This document shows positions 47,301-55,200 of a stretch of 64,000 bases of DNA, piece after piece (the stretch's first letter is position 1; each line of letters opens with the position of its first letter). Under the pieces are notes generated by a model that worked only from the letters and a program-made list of their open reading frames with translations, made no database searches and was not told where the DNA came from. The stretch covers positions 248,001 to 312,000 of the forward strand of contig JARFXP010000002.1 of NCBI GenBank assembly GCA_029194675.1, written 5' to 3'. The position numbers and the translations under genes are program-made. This DNA is from Nitrospira sp. (GTDB lineage Bacteria; Nitrospirota; Nitrospiria; Nitrospirales; Nitrospiraceae).

Positions 47301-49246
47301 TGCTGGAGCAGCCGGGGGTTCTGGAAGCTGTGGTGATGGCGCGTGAAGATCAGCCCGGACAGCGGCGGCTGGTCGCATACGTGATACCGGATGGCCCGGA
47401 AGCGTTGGATCTCCAAGAAGTGCGGCGTCGGCTCCAAGACAGGTTGCCGGACTATATGATTCCGAGTTCGTTCGTCCTCATGGATACCTTGCCGCGGAGC
47501 TCAAACGGAAAGATCGACCGCCGAGCGCTGCCGGCTCCGGACCTCGCCGGACAGGCGGAACGCTCCTACCGGCCTCCGGCTACGCCGGCAGAGGCGGCAC
47601 TCACGAAAATTTGGGAAGAAGTATTGGGGTTGGCGCAGGTCGGCACGCAGGACAATTTTTTCGAACTGGGCGGCGATTCCATCGTAAGCCTACAAGTGAT
47701 TGCCCGGGCCAAACAGGTTGGATTGTTGCTCAGCCCCCGCCAGATCTTTCAACACCAAACGGTGGCCGAGCTTGCGGCGGTGGCCGGACGGGAAGCAGTG
47801 GTCGCGCTGGAAGCGGAGCAGGGAGCGGTCACGGGAGAGGCGCCATTGACGCCTATTCAACGCGCGTTCTTCGAATTGCCGCTGGTCAATCCTCACCACT
47901 GGAATCAATCGGTCTTGCTGGAAGCGAAAGAGCCGCTCGCGGAGTCGGCCTTGGAGACCGCGGTGGCGGCGCTCATCGCACACCATGACGCGCTACGGCT
48001 TCGATTCGTGCAGACGGATGGCGGTTGGCGCCAATCGCACGCGCCGATTCCGCAGGGGCCGCTTGTCCGCCGTGTGAATCTTGCCGCGCTCTCCGACTCG
48101 GAACGCTGTGCGTCGTTCGAAGCGCAGGCCACGCAGTGGCAGGGGAGTTTAAATATCTCGGAAGGGCCGCTCTTGCACGTAGTCTGGTTCGAGATGGGGG
48201 ACGGTTCGTCTGATCGGTTGTTGATTGCGGTGCATCATCTTGCGGTGGACGGTGTTTCCTGGAGAATCTTCTTGGAGGATCTGCAGACCCTCTACCGGCA
48301 GGCCGTGGAAAACCGTCCGATACCATTGGCGCCCAAAACGACTTCTTTCCGCCAGTGGGCCGAACGGTTACGGCGGTATGCCGAAACCGAAGTCACGAAA
48401 GATCCGTCTTCCGCCGTCTGGCTGACGACAGAGGGAGAGCGATCGATCGTGCTGCCCGTCGACGATCCAACCGGCAGTGATCGGGAGGCCGCCTCCGAGA
48501 CGCTGACTGTGTCATTGGACGAACGGGATACGCAGGCGCTGTTACATGATATCTCTGCCGCGTACGGAACGCAGATCAACGATGCGCTGTTGACGGCGTT
48601 GGTCCAGACGCTTGGTCGATGGATCGGTCTCGATCGTGTGACGATCGATCTCGAAGGGCACGGGCGGGAGGATTTGTTTCCAGAACTGGATATCTCGCGC
48701 ACGGTCGGGTGGTTCACCAGCGTCTTCCCAGTGACCTTGGACTTGACACACTCGGATTCGCCCGGAGAAGCGCTCAAGACGGTGAAAGAACAACTGCGGA
48801 AAATTCCAGGCCGCGGTGTCGGTTACGGGATCGTTCGATATCTGACGAAGCACGGTCTCGAGGCAGCCGGGGCGCGCCCTGCCCCGCGGGTTCCGGTGGG
48901 ATTCAACTATCTCGGACAGTTCGATGCGGTCGCCACGGAAGAGTCGTCCTTCGTTCTGTCTACAGAATCGGTCGGCAAGGAGCACGATCCCCGCAATCCG
49001 ATGGAATATGAACTGGATATCAATGCGTCAGTCGTGAACGGATGCCTGGAGGTCATGTGGACATACAGCCGCGAACGCTATCGTTCTGGCACGATCACGT
49101 CCCTGGCGACGGCATATCAAAGAGATTTGCGAAGGTTGATCGCCCATTGTCTGTCCACCGACGCAGGCGGTTACACGCCGTCCGATTTTCCAAATGTGGA
49201 TTTGGAACAGGACGCGCTGGACGCGATCTTAGAGCAAATGAACTGA
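41375..49246 (+). CDS. NRPS, two modules: C-A(Dab)-PCP-C-A(Dab-like)-PCP-E
   Basis: 2623 residues, GTG start with AGGAGA upstream. Module 1 has a DCL-type C (YPLSPMQEGMLFH; active-site motif HHILLDEW near 147, with Glu in place of the usual Gly), A near 628 with code D-I-W-E-L-T-A-D-D, the Dab code, and PCP near 1023 (GGHSL). Module 2 has an LCL C (HHIVSDGW near 1223), A near 1704 with D-I-W-E-L-T-V-D-D (Dab-like, Ala to Val at one pocket position), and PCP near 2092 (GGDSI). It ends in an epimerisation domain (about 2160-2600; HHLAVDGVSW, EGHGRE, GWFTSVFP, FNYLGQ), so this residue should be D-configured. It is the only E domain in the window. Confidence 0.93.
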   Translation: MTKSALPDHIDSIYPLSPMQEGMLFHTLMNPGTGIYLMQNRYLLEGDLNYDAFVRAWNVVLDRHPVLRTSFVWKNQKRPLQAVHKRVDVPIVSLDWRGQTRREQIARLDAELEAELREGFDFAKAPLMRLWLIRLADDRYQFVHSFHHILLDEWCISLLLMDFLGHYGSLVRGERLTREKPRPYRDYIAWLQKQDITASESFWRGYLKNFPTPTPLPYDRLPEGLADQNEDAADHCLYLSADTSATLVDLAQRHRLTVNTFFQGAWALLLSYYSSEREVLFGVTVAGRPTELLGVESILGLFINTLPLRISMQPDRPLTDWLKDLLAENVRVRQYDYAPLVQMQRWSEVPRGEALFHSLFVFENAPVDRELSEGRIIFKGEEEQYRVHTNYPLTVMGWPGRELGLKISYDKRLFDPDTTGRMIRHFKTLLEVMAEQPTARLADLSPLKQDERLQLLTEWNPEAVAACEEQSESLPRLFEAQVERRPDAVAVECLEEKATYRELNRRVNRVAHALAEAGVQPDTVVALLDDRGIDLLTMMLGVFKAGGAYLPLDPHHPVSRLIQVVKLSRSSVVLTSQKYLARLQEAVVVIDEASRPRLMAIERILDEACREDNPGDRGQSEHLAYVIYTSGSTGVPKGAMVTRRGMLNNIRSKVSGLALGPADVIAQTASQCFDISVWQFLTALTCGARTSIVPDDTSQDPFQLLTHLERVDITILETVPALLQGLLDAASEVRSDAAPRLQRLRWVLPTGEALPPPVCRQWLARYPTIPLLNAYGPAECADDVAVHPILEPPAADMTHMPIGCPIEGTRLHILNAWLEPVPPGVCGELYVAGIGVGRGYLQDPARTAEVFLPDRFGSEPGARMYRTGDLARYRRDGAIEFVGRVDQQIKLRGFRIELGEIETHLLSSPLVREAAVLLHTDARGEKRLAAYLVGHEEGGLSVPALRELLLPQLPEYMVPTAFVPLPVLPRTPNGKIDRLALEALDLGDQFARSYTAPRTATEEILAGIWSDVLGVERVGVHDDFFELGGHSLLATQIMSRLRSTFHVELSLRTVFESTSVAALAAAVDRAREDVAAIQAPPLVPVDRTGPLPASFAQQRLWFLAQLEPDSPFYNLPAGFRLLGRLDVDLLTAGLNQVIGRHEALRTVFQETDGQPTQVVLSSMMVEIPVVDLREIPEEKRTDELTKQTEAEAQRIFDLTRGPLVRARVWRIGEEEYVLLMTLHHIVSDGWAMDVLIRELVTYYQAGFSGQPSALPPLSIQYADYAVWQRDWMQGAVLETQLAYWKDRLGDAPAALELPTDRPRPTVQTYRGACCEFAVPGELVQQITGFSRRQGLTLYMTLLTAFTALLHHYSGRTSILVGSPVANRLRIEVEELIGLFVNTLVLRTDIPDNPRWIDLLDRVRKEVLDAQTHQDLPFEHLVDALRPERNLSHSPLFQVMFTVQTPAEQSMEPPGLRVDNMEIDPGTALFDLSLDMVVEPDRLSGSFEYNTDLFDESTVREFADGFLKILASIIAKPEGRLHDTSPLTERERHLQLVEWNNVPGPDLTLDYVARFAAQVERTPESTAVVCREQSWTYRELHQRASKTADALAAAGVGPDSVVALLGERGPGLLAMILGVLEAGGAYLPLDPRHPKQRMAQIGELSRPLVLLVTREWEARATDLVNELPADRRPRMLTIEQVMERDIDPAGLRPIRAAGRLAYLIYTSGSTGTPKGVMVAQEGMLNNILYKLDSLEMSADDVVAQTASQCFDISVWQFLAALLCGARVHIVLDDVAHDPTALLYHLDEAGITIVEPVPAVLQGLLAVDGSVPALARVRWVLPTGEALSSALCRRWFARYPTIPLMNVYGPAECSDDVATHAMYAPPDDGDRPVPIGRPVPGLRLYILNRHLSPVPVGTAGELCVGGVGVGRGYLHDSKRTAAAFVPDPFGPDAGARLYRTGDLARYRPDGAIEFVGRVDHQVKIRGYRIEPGEIEARVLEQPGVLEAVVMAREDQPGQRRLVAYVIPDGPEALDLQEVRRRLQDRLPDYMIPSSFVLMDTLPRSSNGKIDRRALPAPDLAGQAERSYRPPATPAEAALTKIWEEVLGLAQVGTQDNFFELGGDSIVSLQVIARAKQVGLLLSPRQIFQHQTVAELAAVAGREAVVALEAEQGAVTGEAPLTPIQRAFFELPLVNPHHWNQSVLLEAKEPLAESALETAVAALIAHHDALRLRFVQTDGGWRQSHAPIPQGPLVRRVNLAALSDSERCASFEAQATQWQGSLNISEGPLLHVVWFEMGDGSSDRLLIAVHHLAVDGVSWRIFLEDLQTLYRQAVENRPIPLAPKTTSFRQWAERLRRYAETEVTKDPSSAVWLTTEGERSIVLPVDDPTGSDREAASETLTVSLDERDTQALLHDISAAYGTQINDALLTALVQTLGRWIGLDRVTIDLEGHGREDLFPELDISRTVGWFTSVFPVTLDLTHSDSPGEALKTVKEQLRKIPGRGVGYGIVRYLTKHGLEAAGARPAPRVPVGFNYLGQFDAVATEESSFVLSTESVGKEHDPRNPMEYELDINASVVNGCLEVMWTYSRERYRSGTITSLATAYQRDLRRLIAHCLSTDAGGYTPSDFPNVDLEQDALDAILEQMN

Positions 49247-49258
49247 CTTGGAGCAGGC

Positions 49259-52200
49259 ATGAGTAAGAAAAAGGATATCGAGTCGATTCATTATCTCTCT
49301 CCACTGCAAGAAGGACTGCTCTTCCATGCCGTGTCCGACGCGGATGCGGATCCATATTTCACGCAGACCGGCTTCATCATCGACGGAGAGCTGGACATCA
49401 AGCCGTTCGAGCAGGCCTGGCAAAAGGTGGTGGAGCGTCATCCCATTCTCAGGACCGGCTTCGTTTGGGACGGCCTCAAGAAACCCATGCAGGTTGCGCG
49501 GCGTGGCGTGCGGGTTCCGCTGCAACTCCTCGACTGGCGGGCCCATCACAGCCGCCGGCGGGACGAAGCGCTGGCGATGTTTCTACGCGAAGATCGCCGG
49601 AAACCGTTCGATTTGCTGACGCCGCCCATGATGCGGCTCACGCTGATCCAGATGGAGAATAATCGCTGGTATTTCATCAACAGCCACCACCACATTCTAT
49701 TGGATGGTTGGAGCGTGGCGCTGCTCCTGCGCGAGGTGCTGAACTGTTACGACGCGCTGGCGCACGGGCGACAGCCGGTGCTACCACCCGTGAGACCCTA
49801 TGCGGAGTATTTAACTTGGCTGAGGAGCCGCAATCTGGAGTCCGCCGAGATATTCTGGCGGAACGGCCTGGCGGAATTTTCGACACCGACCGCGTTGCCG
49901 CTGGAGATGCCGCAACGCGTGGCTTCCGACGAACTGAAATCCCTGCCGTACGCGGAGCAGGAAGTGCGCCTGTCGAAGGCGGAAGTCGAAACATTGACCG
50001 CCGCCGCCAAACGCCGCCGCCTTACGTTGAACACTTTGGCGCAAGGGGCATGGTCGATCCTATTGCACCGGTGCACCGGGGCGCGCGAGGTGCTGTTCGG
50101 TGCGACCGTCTCGGGCAGACCGGCGGAACTTCCCGGGTCGGACGTCATGGTCGGACTGTTCATCAACACGCTGCCGGTTCGGGTCACCCTGCCCCCTGAT
50201 GTAAAACTGGAAGACTGGCTTGCTTCGCTACAGGAACAGAATAGCCTGCTGCGGCAATACGAGTGGACGCCTTTGTCACGGATTCAACGCTGGAGCGACA
50301 CACCGGGCGGGCGGCCGTTGTTCGACAGTATCATCGTTTTTGAAAGCTACCCGGAAGATGGGAGCGACAGGGATCAGCTCGGTTTGCGGATCACTCCCTT
50401 GGCTTCTCACCGGCAAGATGCCGAGTATGTCCTGACGGCCGGTCGCAACAACTATCCGCTGTCACTGATGGTGGAGCCGGCCGCGGAGCTACGGTTGATT
50501 CTCTCCTATGCGCGCGAGCGGTTTGCACATGGAGACATTGCGCGCCTCCTTGGTTATTACCGCACGCTCCTGATGGCGATGGCGGAACGGCCGGAGGTCC
50601 GCCTGGGCGAACTGTCTCCGCTGAACGAGGCGGAGCGTGGCCGTCTTCTGATGGACTGGAACCGCACCATGGTTCCCGTGAAGAGCGAACGTATCCATGA
50701 ACGGATTGCACGAGTTGCGCACGAACGATCCGATGCCGTGGCCGTCGTCTATGAGGGGCAGTCCTTGACCTATGGAGAACTGGACGCCCGGGCGAACCGG
50801 CTTGCGCAGTACTTGCAAAAACTCGGTATCGGTCCGGACATGAGGGTCGGTCTCTGTGTGGAACGATCGCTCGACTTGATCGTCGGATTGCTCGGGGTGC
50901 TCAAAGCAGGCGGCGCGTATGTGGCGCTCGATCCCAAGCTTCCGAAAGAACGGCTGGCTTTTATGCTGTCGGACAGCGGCGCACGGGTAGTCCTCACGCA
51001 GGCCGCATCCGGTGACCTGTCCAGCGATTCGATGTTGCGGCAAGTTTATCTTGACCGCGATTGGCCGGAAATCGTGGCTGGGACCGATGAGCCGCTGCGG
51101 CGTCACGTGCGACCGGAAAACTTGGCCTACGTCATCTACACTTCCGGTTCGACCGGGCGGCCGAAGGGAGTCACCGTCGAGCATCGTCAGGTCGTCAACT
51201 ACGTTTCCGGACTCCTGTCGCGCCTCTCGCTCGATGAAGCGACCAGTTTCGCGACCCTGTCCACGGTGGCGGCAGATCTCGGCAACACCTCGATCTTCGG
51301 TGCACTCTGTTCCGGTCGCACACTGCACATGCTGTCGGTCGATCGGGGATTCGATCCCGACGCCGTCGCGGACTACATGGCCGGCCACCGGATCGACGTG
51401 CTGAAAATCGTGCCGAGCCATCTGACCGGCCTACTTGAAGCGGGACGGCCGGAGCATGTGCTTCCGCGGCGTTGCCTGATCCTGGGCGGTGAGGCAGTTC
51501 ATAGCAGCCTTGTCGAACGGATCCGGACGCTCGCACCGGACTTGGAGATCATCAATCACTATGGACCTACGGAAACGACGGTCGGAGTCCTCACCCATCG
51601 AATCGATGCGGAACCGGACCGGCATGCGGCTATTCCAATCGGACGACCCTTGGCAAACAGCCAAGTCTTCATTTTGAATCCTGACGGTCAGCCGACGCCG
51701 GTGGGAGTCTCCGGCGAATTGTATGTTGGCGGTGACGGGCTGGCGAGAGGTTATCTCGCTCGTCCGGACCTGACTGCGGAGCGGTTTGTGCCGAATCCCT
51801 TCAGCGGGCGGGGCGGGCGTCTGTACCGCACCGGTGACCGGGCACGGTATCGACCGGACGGCACCGTTGAGTTCCACGGCCGCTTGGACAATCAAGTAAA
51901 GGTGCGCGGATTTCGGATCGAGTTGGGAGAAATCGAAACGCAGTTGCGGGGAGACGGCAGATTGAAGGACGCCGTCGTGATCGTGCGAGAAGCAGCCGAC
52001 GGCACGAAGCAGCTTGCAGCCTATGTCGCGGGGCCGGCCGATCTCGACCTAGACTCAGTTCGGTCCCATCTGGCGGTTCATTTGCCGGATTATATGATTC
52101 CTTCCACCCTTACCGTACTGGATGCGCTTCCCCTGACCGCCAACGGCAAGATCGATCGAGCGGCGCTTCCTGACCCCGAGCAGGCACAGACGCCGCAGCG

Positions 52201-55200
52201 TGACGCCTACGCCGCTCCACGGAACGACGTCGAAACGACGCTTGCGCAAATCTGGGCCGATGTCTTGCATGTTGATCGGGTCGGAATTCACGACAACTTC
52301 TTTGCGATCGGCGGCGATTCCATCCTCTGTCTACAGATTGTTGCCAAGGCTCACCGCGCGGGCATCAAGCTAACGCCCAAACTGGTGTTTCAACATCATA
52401 CGATCGCCGCTCTGGTGGCTTCTCTCGATGAACAAGTTCCCCTCACGGGAGCAGAAGAACCGCGCCCGGATACCGCGTCGATCGAACCGTTTGCTCTTGC
52501 GAGGGTCGATAAAAGTCAGTTGGACTCCATCCTTGCCCGATTCGGAGCGGATGTCGAAGACGTGTACCCGAGTTCTCCAATGCAACAGGGCATGCTGCTT
52601 CATTCCTTTCAAGGGGATAAGACGGGCGTTTATCACAACCAGCTGACATATACGTTCTCTGCTGACTTTGACGACCGTGCCTTCACGCAAGCCTGGCAAC
52701 GGATGATCGAAGACCATGCCATTCTGCGGACCGGATTTCTGTGGAACGTCGCACCGGAACCACTGCAAATAGTTTTTCGCAGCATCCCTGTTCCGATCGA
52801 ACGTCGTGATTGGCGAGGATTGTCAGATGAGAGGGAACGGGAAACTGCATTGCGTGAATACTTGGCGCAGGACCGGATACGCGGATTTGACGTTGCGAAA
52901 CCACCGCTCATGCGGTTGTGTATCATCCGCATGAGGGAACAGCTATGGTGCATCGTGTGGAGCCTCCATCATGCAATCCTCGATGGATGGTGCCAGGCCC
53001 TGTTGCTTAAGGAAGTGCTGGAAACTTATTACCTGCTTCGGAGTGGGCAGGTCCCCAGGAAGCACTCCACATCATCCTACCGAAACTATATTCAGTGGCT
53101 CCTGCGGCAGGACATGACAGCGGCGGAAGCGTTCTGGAGGCAGTTTCTACATTCCTTCCACACGCCAACTAGATTGATTTACTCGACGAAGCCTGTTCGG
53201 CCTCTTGATCGCCGCTATGGAGAGCACCGAGTCGAGTTTTCACAAGGGCGCACCGCTGGAATCCATCGGCTCGCTCAATCCCTGCACGTGACGGTGAACA
53301 CGGTGATTCAGGGGGCCTGGGCGATCCTCCTGTCTCGCTACAGCGGTGAGCAGGATGTCCTCTTCGGTATTACAGTTTCCGGTCGTCCTCCCGATCTACC
53401 AGGTGGACAGGCGATCATCGGGCTGTTCATCAATACGCTGCCTCTTCGGGTGCAGGTCGCCCCAGAGGCCAACTTGGAGAATTGGCTGCGCGACATTCAG
53501 GCAACTAATGTGGAGTTGCGAGGATACGAATACAGTCCCTTGCTCCGGGTGCAGGGATGGAGCGGGATCAAACGAGGAGTTCCACTTTTTGATAGCGTGC
53601 TCGTTTTTCAGAACTATGTGATCGACGATGCTATCGAGAAGCACAGTCAAGAGCTCGGCATTGATCTACTCGATGGCGAAGAAGGGTGGACCGACTTTCC
53701 ACTGACCGTCACAGTCGTTCCAGATCAGCAATTATCACTGATCTTTTCGTATGACAGGCAGTGCATAGACGATCGATCGGTGGAATGCATAGCGGAGCAT
53801 TGGGGACTATTGCTCGACAGCATGGTCGCAAATTCCGCATCCAGACTGACCGAGTTGTCGATTGTCTCGACTGGCGATCAGCAGCGACTGTTGGTCGACT
53901 GGAATGCGACCGAGCGGTCTTATCCTTCCCGTTGCCTGCACGAAATATTCGAATCCCAGGTTGAACACACACCAGATGCCATTGCGGTAATCTCCGAAGA
54001 GATTGCTTTAACGTACCGAGAACTGAACACCCGCGCCAACCAGCTGGCTCGGGTATTACGAGAAGAAGGTGTTGGGTCGGATGTCCTGATAGCCCTATGC
54101 CTTGAACGTTCTCATGACCTGCTTGTCGCGATGCTTGGGATCCTGAAGGCAGGAGGTGCTTATGTGCCGCTCGATCCGACGTATCCTAAGGAACGTTTGA
54201 AATACATGCTAAGGGATTCCATGGCACCAATAGCGCTAACGCACAGGAAACTGCTTGAGGGGATGAAGCTGGACGGCGTTCAGTTAATCGACATGGATGA
54301 TTGGGGTCGAATGGTCGGTCAATCCGATCAGAACTTGCCGGTAACGCAATCGCCTGATCACTTAGCTTATGTCATCTACACCTCCGGATCGACAGGCAAG
54401 CCGAAAGGGGTCATGGTCCGGCATTGCAGCGTGGTGAACTTCCTCCTGTCAATGATCGAGGCTCTGCGTCCGTGCAATGACGAAGTTGTTGCGGCCACAA
54501 CATCGGTTTCCTTCGACATTGCGGTCTTGGAATTGTTCTTGCCCTTGGTGATCGGAGCTAAAACGGTCATTGTAAGCCGCGACGTGGTGGTCGAAGGTCC
54601 TAGATTGGTTGCGGAACTCGAGCGGGTCGGCGCAACCTTCATGCAGGCGACCCCATCGGGATGGAGGTTGTTGCTCAGTGCCAAGCGTCTTCCAAAGCTG
54701 AAAGTATTGTGCGGTGGCGAGGTGTTTCCGCGGGAACTGGCTCGTGAATTCCTAGCCAATCAATTGAATCCCTACAATCTATATGGCCCAACCGAAACAA
54801 CTGTCTGGTCAATGATAGCTTCTGTGACCCATGCCGATGATACCGTCCCAATCGGTCTTCCAATTGGCAATACTCAGGTGTACTTACTCGATGCTTCGTT
54901 CTGCCTAGTTCCGATAGGTGTTCCCGGTGAAGTCTATATCGGTGGTGATGGCTTAGCCAGAGGTTATTGGCAGAGACCAGAACTAACGGCGGAACGATTT
55001 ATTCCGAATCCGTTCAGTCGGCAACCTGGTGGCCGGCTCTATAGAACCGGTGATCAGGCCCGTTATCGTCCGGATGGGACAGTGGAATTCCTTGGGCGTG
55101 TCGACCATCAGGTCAAGATCCGAGGGTATCGAATTGAATTGGGAGAAATCGAAGCGCGGATGATGCAGCATCCACACGTTCGGGAAGCCGTCGTGGTCGT